From JAAYDY01 sp964500225 (GTDB lineage Bacteria > Planctomycetota > Phycisphaerae > FEN-1346 > JAACEH01): a stretch of 23,391 nucleotides of DNA. The notes under the pieces are model-generated. The model was given only the letters and a program-made list of their open reading frames with translations. It made no database searches and had not been told where the DNA came from. The stretch is from positions 1 to 23,391 of the forward strand of contig CAZCOA010000043.1 of assembly GCA_964500225.1 (NCBI GenBank). The letters run 5' to 3'. Made by a program: the position numbers and the translations under genes. Shown one piece after another: positions 1 through 8,932 of this stretch; the stretch's first letter is position 1, and each line of letters opens with the position of its first letter.

Positions 1-769
1 TGACGAACTTCAGCAGGTGCAGCCCCTCGTCCACGGCCGTGTTGCCGCCGCCGACGGCCACGACGTGCTTGTCCCGATAAAACGGCGCGTCGCACGTGCC
101 GCAGTAGCTCACTCCGTATCCGGTCAACTCCTTTTCGCCGGGAACGCCCAGGTGCCGATACTGCGACCCCGGGGCAAGAATTACTGTGCGGCCGGCCACC
201 GGTTCGCCCTCGGCCACGTGGACCACAAAAAGGTCGCCCTGCGGTTCGATGCGCGTCACCTCGGTTCGCTCACGCACCTCGGCGCCGAACCGTTTGGCCT
301 GTGTCGCCAGGCGGTCCGTGAGTTCCGCGCCGCTAATGGGCTGGGGGAATCCCGGGTAGTTCTCCACCTGGGCCGTCGTCAGGATTTGCCCGCCGACGAC
401 CATCTTTTCCAGCACGAGCGTCCTGAACCGTTCGCGCGTGGCATAGATGGCCGCAGCCAGCCCCGTGGGGCCGCCGCCCACGATGATGCAGTCGAACACT
501 TGGCCCTGCCGCCCCGACGACCGCAGACGCAAACGCTCGCACAACTCCGCGGCCGGCGGGTTCACAAGCACTGTGTCGCCCGAGACGATCACGGGCAGCA
601 CGCGCTTACCGCCGGCCAGTTCGACGGCTCGCCCGGCCGCCGCGGCGTCGGTCTCGATGTTGACGTACCGAAAATCGCGCCCGCAGTCGATCAGTTGACG
701 CTTGACGCGGTCGCAGTCGGGGCACCAGTCGGCCCCGTACACGAGAATCTCCGGGCCGGTATCGGCCAT
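1..769 (-). CDS. trxB: Glutaredoxin-thioredoxin reductase fusion (3' part cut off by the window edge)
   Basis: This is an NADPH-dependent flavoenzyme of the thioredoxin reductase family with an N-terminal glutaredoxin-like domain. Residues 1-80 have a WCPDC redox motif (C16, C19) and an LPV cis-proline loop near residue 59. The reductase part starts near residue 92 with the FAD-binding motif VGGGPTGLAAA, followed by a QVENYPGFP stretch. The redox-active pair is CGTC (C223, C226), where many family members have CAxC. The NADPH-site motif GGGNTAVDEG lies at 240-249. About 255 residues are visible, and roughly 60-70 more of a normal reductase would lie beyond position 1. The ATG at 769 is preceded by GGAGGG. 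In the fusion the glutaredoxin domain is probably the direct electron acceptor or relay, which is inference. The adjacent UDG gene diverges from it. Confidence 0.9.
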   Translation of the reverse strand, partial: MADTGPEILVYGADWCPDCDRVKRQLIDCGRDFRYVNIETDAAAAGRAVELAGGKRVLPVIVSGDTVLVNPPAAELCERLRLRSSGRQGQVFDCIIVGGGPTGLAAAIYATRERFRTLVLEKMVVGGQILTTAQVENYPGFPQPISGAELTDRLATQAKRFGAEVRERTEVTRIEPQGDLFVVHVAEGEPVAGRTVILAPGSQYRHLGVPGEKELTGYGVSYCGTCDAPFYRDKHVVAVGGGNTAVDEGLHLLKFV

Positions 770-812
770 GGCATTTGCCCTCCAATGGGATCCGTGGCGC
801 GTCGCACGCCGG

Positions 813-821
813 ATTATAGCA
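813..821 (-). promoter_or_regulatory. Extended -10 promoter for the trxB-type gene
   Basis: On the minus strand the sequence reads TGC followed by a perfect TATAAT, an extended -10 element. No good -35 hexamer is visible 16-18 bases upstream. That is acceptable for extended -10 promoters. The predicted start near 806 gives a leader of about 37 nt carrying the GGAGGG ribosome binding site. Confidence 0.5.
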
Positions 822-855
822 CACGCGCGGGTCGGAACCCACGAGCCGTTGGGCC

Positions 856-884
856 TTGTGGCGACGGCGCGGGTGTGCTACAGT
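856..884 (+). promoter_or_regulatory. Promoter for the uracil-DNA glycosylase gene, likely giving a leaderless mRNA
   Basis: TTGTGG at 856-861 and TACAGT at 879-884 are separated by 17 bases, and TG lies one base before the -10 hexamer. The ATG at 892 begins 7 bases after the -10, where transcription itself would be expected to start. No Shine-Dalgarno sequence precedes the ATG. Confidence 0.45.
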
Positions 885-891
885 GCCCCGC

Positions 892-1830
892 ATGGACGAT
901 GCGGTGAACGGATTTCTTCGAGCGGTGGAGTGTCGGTTGCGTGCGCTGCAACTGGCGGGGGTGCGTCGCGTGCCGCGGCTGTGGCCCGAGGCGCCGGCGC
1001 CCGTGGCGGCGGGGACATCGTCGGCCGGTGTGCGGGAATCGGCGGGGGATTCACGGCCGCAGTTTACTTCGATGGCGGAGTTTGCACGGCAAATGCGCGA
1101 GCGTCTGAGCGTGGCGAGCGGCGGTGCGGGTGGTTCGAAAGTGGCGCCGCGGCGGACCGGGGGGGGCCCCCGGGGCGCCGGCGGGCTGGGACCCCCCCCA
1201 CCGGGCCGGGCCCCGGCGGGGCAGGGGCTGCCACCGCGACGGCCCAACGATGTGAGCGTGGACGCCCAGTTGGCCTCGCTGGCTGCCGCCGTGGCACAGT
1301 GCAGGCGATGTCCCGAGCTGGCCTCGTCGCGGACGCAGACGGTGTTCGCCGACGGACCGTCGAACGCGGAGTTGATGTTCATCGGCGAAGCCCCGGGCCA
1401 GGACGAAGACGCTCAGGGGGTGCCTTTCGTCGGCCGCGCGGGGCAACTGCTCACGAAGATCATCACCGGCGGCATGGCCATGCGCCGACAGGACGTGTAT
1501 ATCTGCAACATCCTGAAATGCCGGCCGCCGGGCAACCGCAATCCGGCTCCGGACGAGGCGGCGCACTGTCGCGAGTTTCTGGACCGGCAGATCGAGCTGG
1601 TGGCGCCGAAGGTGATCTGCTGTCTGGGTGGCGTGGCGTCGCGATTCCTGCTTGACGACCCGACGCCCGTCGGCCAGATGCGCGGCCGGTGGTGGCAATA
1701 CCGGGGCATCCCGGTCCGCGTCACCTATCACCCGGCCTACCTGCTGCGCAACTACACGGTGGACGCCCGCAAGAAGGTCTGGGACGACGTCAAGGAAGTG
1801 GCGGCGAAGCTCCGCGAGCTGCGCGCGTGA
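892..1830 (+). CDS. Family 4 uracil-DNA glycosylase (4Fe-4S type)
   Basis: This enzyme removes uracil from DNA to start base excision repair. The protein has 312 residues. Residues 1-130 are an N-terminal helical segment plus a Pro/Gly/Arg-rich linker. The catalytic domain follows, with GEAPGQDEDAQG (from residue 165) forming the water-activating loop and HPAYLLR (H280) near the end. Four cysteines match the family 4 iron-sulfur ligands: C137 and C140 (CRRC), C210 (in NILKC) and C226, the last two 16 residues apart. The ATG at 892 is preferred because an upstream in-frame TTG at 856 lies inside the likely -35 box. The linker is encoded by very G- and C-rich DNA with G8 and C8 runs. The reading frame stays open across them. 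The gene converges with the GH3 gene, 52 bases away. Confidence 0.93.
   Translation: MDDAVNGFLRAVECRLRALQLAGVRRVPRLWPEAPAPVAAGTSSAGVRESAGDSRPQFTSMAEFARQMRERLSVASGGAGGSKVAPRRTGGGPRGAGGLGPPPPGRAPAGQGLPPRRPNDVSVDAQLASLAAAVAQCRRCPELASSRTQTVFADGPSNAELMFIGEAPGQDEDAQGVPFVGRAGQLLTKIITGGMAMRRQDVYICNILKCRPPGNRNPAPDEAAHCREFLDRQIELVAPKVICCLGGVASRFLLDDPTPVGQMRGRWWQYRGIPVRVTYHPAYLLRNYTVDARKKVWDDVKEVAAKLRELRA
1159..1227 (+). other. Two adjacent G-quadruplex-type motifs and G8/C8 tracts inside the UDG gene
   Basis: On the coding strand, G runs at 1159-1166, 1172-1175, 1183-1185 and 1188-1190 are spaced by 5, 7 and 2 bases. They fit the usual four-run G-quadruplex pattern. A second set follows at 1203-1205, 1208-1210, 1218-1221 and 1224-1227, with spacers of 2, 7 and 2. 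A C8 tract at 1192-1199 lies between them and is complementary to the G8 run. The region encodes the linker of the glycosylase. Confidence 0.6.
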
Positions 1831-1882
1831 CGTCGCTGGAGGCCGGGGCCGGCGGTACCCTTCCACACCAGGCGTTCCCCTC

Positions 1883-3544
1883 CTACCGGCGAGCTTTGCG
1901 CTGCAATCCGTCGCCGAGCTTAAAGAAGGGCTCGTGGGCCACGGGGCTCTTGCCCACGAACGGCAACTGCCCGAGCAGGGCGCGGGCGGTGGCCCGTTGC
2001 GTGCCCCGGCACCCGCCGTAGGTGTTGATGTACGGGTCCATGAAGGCGAACTCGTGCAGGTGGTACGGGTTCGAGAAGCTGATGAAGACGGCCGGCACGT
2101 TCGGGTTGGCGAACGGGAATCCGTCCATCATGCAGCGGCTCTCGGGCCCGTGGCAGCGGCTGGTGGACCATCCCCACTGCGGTGGATAGTACAGGCTCAC
2201 GACAATGGCGTCCCACTGGCCCGCCTCGATCCGATCATAGAGCGTTTCCTGCTCCGGATTCTTGACGCTGGTGACGATGCAGCCGGCGTCGCGCAGCGTC
2301 TGGTCGAACACGTCGAGGGTGAAATCGGGGCGGTTGGTAATCAGTACGCTGAGCACGCGCAGACCCGGCCGGGCCGCCAGCGGCACGATGTGTTTCCTGT
2401 CGCGGATCAGCGTGATGGACTTCTCGGCAAGGAGTTCGGCATCCTTGCCGTATGGGGTCGTGGCAAAGACCTTACGGGCTTCTTCCAGGGGCATCAGCGC
2501 GGGCTTCTTGTGCAGTTGGAGCCGTGCCTTCAACGTCAGCACGCGCCGCACGGCGTCGTCGAGCCGCGCGGGCGACAGGGATCCGTCGTCCAGACACCGT
2601 TCGAGGTACTCGTAGAGCGAGTCCAGCCGCCGCACGAACAGCAGCATGTCGTTGCCGGCGTTCAGGCAGGCCAGGTGCATCGGAAGGCGCCGTTCGTGCA
2701 TGGTCAGCCCTGCCATGGTCACGGCGTCGGTGACCAGCAGGCCGTCGAAGCCGAATTCCTCGCGGATGATGCCGGTACAGACGCTCTTGCTGACCATGAC
2801 GGGCCGGGGGAACAGTGGATCGCCGGCCTCGGGGTCGATGGCCGGGCAGGCCTTGGGGCTGGTCATGATGGTCCAGACGCCGGCGTCGATGGCCATTTTG
2901 AAAGGCAGGCCGCTGAGGCGGTACCACTGCTCGCGCGATTGATGGTTGACGGAGGTGGTCAAATGCGAGTCGAGGTCGTCCGTGCCGGCGCCGGGCAGGT
3001 GCTTGGCCGTGGCCGCCAGACCGTGGCTCTGCATGCCTTCGATGATGCGGCAGGCGAGGCGGCCCACCTTCTCGGGCTCGGAGCCGAGACAGCGGATCGT
3101 GCTGAGGTTGCCCGGGTGGAGGCTCAGGTCCACCACGGGGCCGAAGGACCAGTTGATGCCCGTGGCGGTTCCCTCGACGGCGATGGCTTCGCCCACACGG
3201 TAGGCCAGGTCTTCGTCGCCGCAGGCGCCGAGGGCCAACTGTCCCGCGAATTCGGTGCTCCCTTCGATGCGCTGGCCGATGCCGCGCTCCAGGTCCGCCG
3301 TGATGAGCATCGGTATCTGCGAGGCCGACTGAATCTCCGAGATCACCTGGTGCGTTGTTTCCAGGTCCCCGCCGAACATGTGCCCGCCGCCGGGTTGGTA
3401 CTTCTCGACGAACCCGGCGAATCCATACGGCTCGACGCCCTTGGCCGTAATTCGCGGGATCATGATCTGGCCCAGTTTCTGTCGCGTCGTCAAGGTCGCT
3501 AACGTCTGTTCTACCCACTTGGCGTCCACGGCATTCAGTTTCAT
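1883..3544 (-). CDS. Glycoside hydrolase family 3, beta-N-acetylhexosaminidase-like
   Basis: The 553-residue protein has a GH3 TIM-barrel N-terminal domain (about 10-345) and a C-terminal GH3 alpha/beta domain (about 370-550). This resembles the two-domain NagZ enzymes. ADLERG at 83-88 is a substrate-site motif. The stretch K181-H194 (KHLPGAG then TDDLDSH) corresponds to the NagZ signature, and it keeps the D192-x-H194 pair that acts as the acid/base dyad. The usual PGHG is PGAG here. The nucleophile is probably D273 in VTDAVTMAGL. No signal peptide is visible, so it is likely cytoplasmic and acts on imported GlcNAc or muropeptide-type glycosides. The ATG at 3544 follows GAGGAG. It is divergent from the Gfo/Idh/MocA gene. 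GH3 membership is certain; the hexosaminidase specificity is inferred from the dyad. Confidence 0.9.
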   Translation of the reverse strand: MKLNAVDAKWVEQTLATLTTRQKLGQIMIPRITAKGVEPYGFAGFVEKYQPGGGHMFGGDLETTHQVISEIQSASQIPMLITADLERGIGQRIEGSTEFAGQLALGACGDEDLAYRVGEAIAVEGTATGINWSFGPVVDLSLHPGNLSTIRCLGSEPEKVGRLACRIIEGMQSHGLAATAKHLPGAGTDDLDSHLTTSVNHQSREQWYRLSGLPFKMAIDAGVWTIMTSPKACPAIDPEAGDPLFPRPVMVSKSVCTGIIREEFGFDGLLVTDAVTMAGLTMHERRLPMHLACLNAGNDMLLFVRRLDSLYEYLERCLDDGSLSPARLDDAVRRVLTLKARLQLHKKPALMPLEEARKVFATTPYGKDAELLAEKSITLIRDRKHIVPLAARPGLRVLSVLITNRPDFTLDVFDQTLRDAGCIVTSVKNPEQETLYDRIEAGQWDAIVVSLYYPPQWGWSTSRCHGPESRCMMDGFPFANPNVPAVFISFSNPYHLHEFAFMDPYINTYGGCRGTQRATARALLGQLPFVGKSPVAHEPFFKLGDGLQRKARR

Positions 3545-3655
3545 CGCATTGCTCCTCGCGTTTCAGCGTGGTGGTTCCAGGGGGAAGCGGTTTCGGCATA
3601 CCCCTGCCGCCAGGGCTGTATGGCCCGCGGCCTCCTGCGGATTCAGTAACACGGC

Positions 3656-3684
3656 ATCATAGTCGGAGCGTCGGAGAATGTCAT
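3656..3684 (-). promoter_or_regulatory. Promoter for the GH3 gene
   Basis: On the minus strand, ATGACA (3684-3679, five of six matches to the -35 consensus) is followed after exactly 17 bases by TATGAT (3661-3656, five of six). The predicted start near 3649 gives a leader of about 105 nt. Confidence 0.55.
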
Positions 3685-3733
3685 GAGGAAAAGCGGGCGA
3701 GAACGTCGCCGGGGCAGGCGGGGAGGGAGTTCC

Positions 3734-3761
3734 TTGCGGTCGGTGCGGGTTTGCCTACAAT
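3734..3761 (+). promoter_or_regulatory. Promoter for the Gfo/Idh/MocA gene
   Basis: TTGCGG at 3734-3739 and TACAAT at 3756-3761 are 16 bases apart, giving a predicted leader of about 70 nt. It lies about 50 bases from the oppositely directed GH3 promoter, so the two genes form a divergent promoter pair. Confidence 0.5.
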
Positions 3762-3838
3762 CGCGTCATTGGAGGGTGGCTTTCGGTCGCGAGAACCGAG
3801 CCGCGAAGCGCGTGGGACAGGTTATGGAGAGCACAGTC

Positions 3839-5170
3839 ATGGCAGAGCCGTTGAGGGCGGTGTTGGTGGGGTGCGGCAATCGGGGCCGCATGTTCGGCGA
3901 GTTGTCGCGGCGGAATCCGAAGATGATCCGGATCGTGTCGATTGCCGACGCGCGGCAGGAATGGCGCGAGGCGGAAGCACGGCGCAACCGCCTGCCGTCG
4001 GAGGCGGTGTTCGCGTCGTTTGAGGAGGCGTTGTCGCCGTCGGCGCCGGCGGCCGACGTGGCGCTGATTGCGACGAACGACCGGACGCACCATGCGGCCA
4101 CGGTGGCGGCGCTGGCCAAGGGCTGCCACGTGCTGCTGGAGAAGCCCGTGGCTCACGGGGCGGCTCTGGCGGTGCACCTGGCGCTGCTGGCCCGCCGCAC
4201 GGGCCGCCGGATTGCCGTCCAGCATGAGCTGCGCTACAGCCCGTTCTTCCAGGAAGTCCGCCGCCTGGTCCGCGACGGGGCGATCGGACAGGTGTACTCG
4301 TACACCCACACCGAGCACGTCGAGTTCTGGCACATGACGCACTCGTTCGTCCGGGGCAACTGGAACAACAGCAACCAGGAGAACCCGATGATTCTGGCCA
4401 AATGCTGCCACGACCTGGACCTGATGCCGTGGATCCTGAGCGACGAGGTGACGAAGGTGTCGAGCTTCGGGCGACTGGACCATTTCACCCGGGCGAACAA
4501 GCCGGCGGGGTCGCCCGAGCGGTGCACCGACGGGTGCCCGGTGAAGGACTGCATTCACGATGCGGCGGCATTCTATCTGGGCCCGTGCACGACGTGGCCG
4601 GTGTCGGTACTTGGACCGGATTTCTCCGAGGGCGTCTCGATGGACGAGCGCCGGCAACGTCTGGCGGCGTCGCCCTACAGCCGCTGTGCGTACAACGGAC
4701 ACAACAACGTCGTGGACCATCAATCGGTGATGCTGGAGACGCGCCGCGGGACGATCTGCACGCTGACGATGCAGGGATTCTCGAGCGGGGAGGAGTGCGG
4801 CCGCAAACTGCGCCTGGACGGCACCCACGGGACGATTCGCGGCGACATGGGTCGCGGTACGATCATGCTCTATCGGCACTGGCACGGTCCGTTCGGGACC
4901 CGAGCCGAGCCGGAAATCATCGACCTGAAAAAAGCCGGGTTGGATGGTCACGGCGGCGGGGACGAGCGGCTCTTCAAGCACGTGATCGAATGTTTCTGGA
5001 AGGGCGATTCGCATGCCGGCGAGGAACCGCTGACGACGATTGACGAGTCGGTGGAGAGTCATCTGCTGGCCTGGGCGGCCGAGGAGGCTCGTCTCGAGGG
5101 CAAGGTCGTGCAGATGGACGAGTTCCGTCGCCGCACCGCCGCCGAGGCCGAAGCGATGCTCGGCCGCTGA
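3839..5170 (+). CDS. Gfo/Idh/MocA-family NAD(P)-dependent oxidoreductase
   Basis: The 443-residue protein begins with a Rossmann fold; the dinucleotide loop GCGNRGR is at 11-17. EKPVAH (K102 in the conserved EKP) and CHDLDLMPW (H191, D192) mark the catalytic face of this family, which oxidises or reduces sugars, inositols and similar polyols. A cysteine cluster (C229, C233, C238, C250) sits in an inserted segment and could bind a metal or be structural. No export signal is seen, so it is probably cytoplasmic. An in-frame ATG at 3824 and a longer upstream frame exist, but the ATG at 3839 has GGAGAG 7 bases upstream and lies downstream of the -10 at 3756-3761. The neighbouring GH3 enzyme suggests use of amino-sugar-type glycosides, which is inference. 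The exact substrate cannot be read from sequence. Confidence 0.9.
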   Translation: MAEPLRAVLVGCGNRGRMFGELSRRNPKMIRIVSIADARQEWREAEARRNRLPSEAVFASFEEALSPSAPAADVALIATNDRTHHAATVAALAKGCHVLLEKPVAHGAALAVHLALLARRTGRRIAVQHELRYSPFFQEVRRLVRDGAIGQVYSYTHTEHVEFWHMTHSFVRGNWNNSNQENPMILAKCCHDLDLMPWILSDEVTKVSSFGRLDHFTRANKPAGSPERCTDGCPVKDCIHDAAAFYLGPCTTWPVSVLGPDFSEGVSMDERRQRLAASPYSRCAYNGHNNVVDHQSVMLETRRGTICTLTMQGFSSGEECGRKLRLDGTHGTIRGDMGRGTIMLYRHWHGPFGTRAEPEIIDLKKAGLDGHGGGDERLFKHVIECFWKGDSHAGEEPLTTIDESVESHLLAWAAEEARLEGKVVQMDEFRRRTAAEAEAMLGR

Positions 5171-5269
5171 ATCGCAAAGGTGCCGCGCGGGACTGTAATC
5201 GAGGGGCGGGGCGATCAATGTCTTGCCGGAGGACGCCTGCGGCCGTGCCGCCACGAACGCGCGCAACAC

Positions 5270-5298
5270 TTGCCTTGTTCCGGTCAGGCGGCTATACT
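5270..5298 (+). promoter_or_regulatory. Promoter for the thioesterase gene
   Basis: TTGCCT (5270-5275, four of six) and TATACT (5293-5298, five of six) are separated by exactly 17 bases. The predicted start near 5305 gives a 45-nt leader ending in a good ribosome binding site (GAGGA at 5338-5342). Confidence 0.6.
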
Positions 5299-5349
5299 CC
5301 CCCCGCCAGGAGTGCGGCAGCAAACTCCGACCGCGACGAGGACACGACC

Positions 5350-5730
5350 ATGGACAACTTCACCCTGGTGCGCCCCGAGCACCTGAATCATCACGGGCGG
5401 CTGTTCGGCGGCGAGATGCTCAAGTGGGTGGACGAGTTCGCCTGGATGGCCGCCTCGCGCGACTTTCCGCATTGCAGCCTCGTCACGATCGGCATGGACC
5501 GTGTCGAGTTCCGCCGGCCGGCCCCGTGCGGCGCCATCCTGCGGTTCCGCATTCTGCCTGCCCGCCAGGGCACCACGTCGGTCACCTACTCGGTGGACGT
5601 CTTCAGCGACGAGCCCGGCGCCGACGACGAGGTACACATCTTCTCCACGCACGTGACGTTCGTCCACGTCGGCCCCGACGGCGCCAAACGCCCACTGCCT
5701 CGCAAGGACCATCTCCGCTCGGCCCAGTAG
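5350..5730 (+). CDS. Hotdog-fold acyl-CoA thioesterase (YciA/BFIT-like)
   Basis: This is a single hotdog domain of 126 residues that hydrolyses acyl-CoA thioesters. The family signature near the N-terminus is clear: HLNHHGRLFGGEMLKWVDE, with N13 and G16 before LFGG and the probable catalytic D28 in the following helix. A second conserved strand is MDRVEFRRPAPCGAILRF. The ATG at 5350 has GAGGA 7 bases upstream. A longer in-frame opening from 5218 would run through the predicted promoter and is not used. The size equals one hotdog unit, so it should work as a dimer or higher oligomer. It is followed 49 bases later by the DUF58 gene, which seems to have its own promoter. The acyl substrate is unknown. 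Confidence 0.88.
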   Translation: MDNFTLVRPEHLNHHGRLFGGEMLKWVDEFAWMAASRDFPHCSLVTIGMDRVEFRRPAPCGAILRFRILPARQGTTSVTYSVDVFSDEPGADDEVHIFSTHVTFVHVGPDGAKRPLPRKDHLRSAQ

Positions 5731-5743
5731 CGGCTGGAAAAGG

Positions 5744-5772
5744 TTGCAATCCGCGCCGTCGCGGGCGACAAT
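5744..5772 (+). promoter_or_regulatory. Promoter for the DUF58 gene, likely giving a leaderless mRNA
   Basis: TTGCAA at 5744-5749 (four of six) and GACAAT at 5767-5772 (four of six) are 17 bases apart. The ATG at 5780 starts 7 bases after the -10, the same geometry as at the UDG gene. No Shine-Dalgarno sequence lies at a usable distance. Confidence 0.35.
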
Positions 5773-5779
5773 GCACCGC

Positions 5780-6783
<1,004 letters not shown>

Positions 6784-6787
<4 letters not shown>

Positions 6788-8829
6788 GCTCTTGCACGAA
6801 AGCAACGACCGGACGCCTCGGGACGATGATTCTGGGCCTGCTGGCGGCCCTCGGGCCGGCGACGGCATCGGCTATCGCCCAACAGGACGCCGCCGATCCG
6901 CTGGGCGGGCGCGTGGGCGGCGTGCGGCTCAAGACCGACGAGGCCGCGGTCGCCGTCGCTCTGGTTCGATGCGCCCTGGAACGGCTCGAAGCCGACCGCT
7001 CGCTCAAGAACCTCCAACCCCGTGCCGCCCAGATTCGCGCCGTCGCCGACGCCGCGCGGGCCGCCTGGCCCCAGACCTCGCCGCTGCCCGATGTGGTGCT
7101 CCAACAGCGGCCCATGCAGGTCTTCGTCACGCTCTATCTGCCCACCGGCGCCGACCTGACGGCCGAGGGACGCGGCGACTCGCTCCTGGCGGCCCTGATG
7201 GATGCCGCCGTGAATCTGCCACGCACGCCCCGGTACCAGACCGATGGATTCCACCGGCTGGCCGACGTTCGCATTCACCTCGACGTGACCGTGTATCGGC
7301 TGCCCTACATGCAGAACGTCGCGGACCCGTTTCTGTATTCCATGAGGCCCGGCCTGGATGGACTGGTTTACGAGAACGGGGATTTGCGAGGGACGGTGTT
7401 GCCGTGGGAGGCCGTGCGCCGCGCCTGGCAGATGCACTTCATCCAGCTTGGCGAAGGCGAGGCCGAGCGGCCGACCGCGCCGCGCGACGCGCGGTTGCCG
7501 GAGGATGTGAAGAAGGCCGTGTTCCGCGAGCTGCTGAACCGTGCGGGCGCCCAGCCGGCCACGTGGCGCGGCCCCGGGGCTCGCGTTCTGCGATTCGAGA
7601 CCCAGAGCTTCGTCGAGCGCGCCCCCGGCGGCCGCACCCAGGACGGGCAGCCGTCCGTGGCGGCCCTCTATCGGATGGGTCCCGTGGTGGACGCTGAGAC
7701 GATGACCGAGGCGGACCTTGCGGCGGCTCTACGCAATGCGGCCGATTACCTCGCGCGAGCCCTGTCGGCCGAAGGCGCCGTCAACGCCTCCTACGATCCG
7801 CTGCGCGACCAGTGGCTCGCCGCACCCGACGCGTCGCGGCAGGCGATGGCGATTCGGGCGTTGGCTCGGTTGCACGGCGCGCGACGCGAGGCGTGGATCG
7901 TCCGGGCCGCACAGGCCGTCGCGGCCACGCTGATGAAGTCCGTCAAGGAGGGCGTCGTGACCGGCATCGACGGCACGAAGCGTCCGTGTGCGTTCGTCTT
8001 CGTGGGCCTCAAGAGCGAAGTGGCGTGGACCTCGCAGGCCCTCGTCGCACTGGCCGACCTGCACGGCCTGGCTCCCGACAAGGCGACCGAAACGACGGTG
8101 CGCCAGATGGCCGTAGCGCTGCTGGCGGCCCAGCAAAAGGACGGATCGTTCCAGGTCTATTTCGACACCGACGCCGCCGGCGACAAGGGCGTCCGCAACA
8201 GCGAAGACCTCGAAGGCGAGTCGCTGGCGGTTCTGGCCCTCGTGCGGGCCTACGATCTGCTGGGCGACGAGACGTGCCTGCGGGCGGCCCAGCGCGGCGC
8301 CGAATACATGGTGTTCCATCGCGAACGACGCATCGGCCGGCGCCAGGACACGGGGTTGCCCGATGTCGCCCTGATCGAGGCGCTGGATCGGTTGGACGTG
8401 CTGCTGCCGAGCGACGCGCTGGCCCGGTACGGTCGCCTGTGCGGCGAAGAAATCATCGCCCGCCAAGCCGACGAACCGGCACGCTACCTGGACGACGAGT
8501 TTGGCGGATTCCCGAACGCGATGATGTTTGACAGCGAATCGGCCGCCTACCACCTGCGCGGCCTGGCGGCGGCGCGGCGTCTGGCGGCGCGGCTGCGAGC
8601 CGACGCACCGCAACGGTACACGTTGCTGAAGTTCGACGAGTTCGAGCCGCGCGCCGACCGGGCCGCCCGACGGGCCGAGGCGTTCCTGTTGAACCATCAG
8701 TACCGTCCCGAGAGCAGCTTCTATGCCGTTCAGCCGCCCGTTGCCGTCGGCGGACTCCGGTTCAGTGTCACCGACTCCCGCATCTCGACCGTTGCGGTGC
8801 TGAACTTTCTGCTGGCCGAACTGCCGTAG
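6784..8829 (+). CDS. Exported protein with AMMECR1-like N-terminus and alpha/alpha-toroid C-terminus
   Basis: The 681-residue protein begins with a hydrophobic signal sequence (about 10-32, ending ATASAIA). Residues about 50-280 resemble the AMMECR1 fold: a helix (VALVRCALERLEA), then VFVTLYLPTG near 113-122, a predicted DVRIHLDVTVYRL strand, an MRPGLDGLVYENG turn (187-199), VLPWEAVRRAWQ, and a LLNRAGAQPATW segment (250-261). The RGCIG motif of classical AMMECR1 proteins is absent. Residues about 310-680 form repeated helical hairpins with Gly- and Asp-rich loops (QQKDGSFQVYF, EDLEGESLAVLALVRAYDLLGD), as in terpenoid-cyclase-like or six-hairpin toroids. Neither catalytic acids nor a substrate can be named. 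The start codon overlaps the DUF58 stop. Signal and toroid are well supported; the AMMECR1 assignment is by pattern only. Confidence 0.82.
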
Positions 8830-8932
8830 GCGCCGAGCAGGAATCCCTGCGGGTCTGGTGCGGTCCATGGAGGCGTCGCCCGTTCTTGTACCAGGCCAAG
8901 CTCGCCCGCGGCCCGGTTGCCGCCAACGCAGC

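Noticed and set aside
1628..3502. A 624-residue open frame on the plus strand across the GH3 gene
   Set aside because: It is the antisense of a clear GH3 gene, has low-complexity composition and no recognisable motifs. High GC makes long antisense frames common here.
5218..5349. N-terminal extension of the thioesterase
   Set aside because: It contains the predicted promoter and lacks hotdog features; the ATG at 5350 has a good ribosome site.
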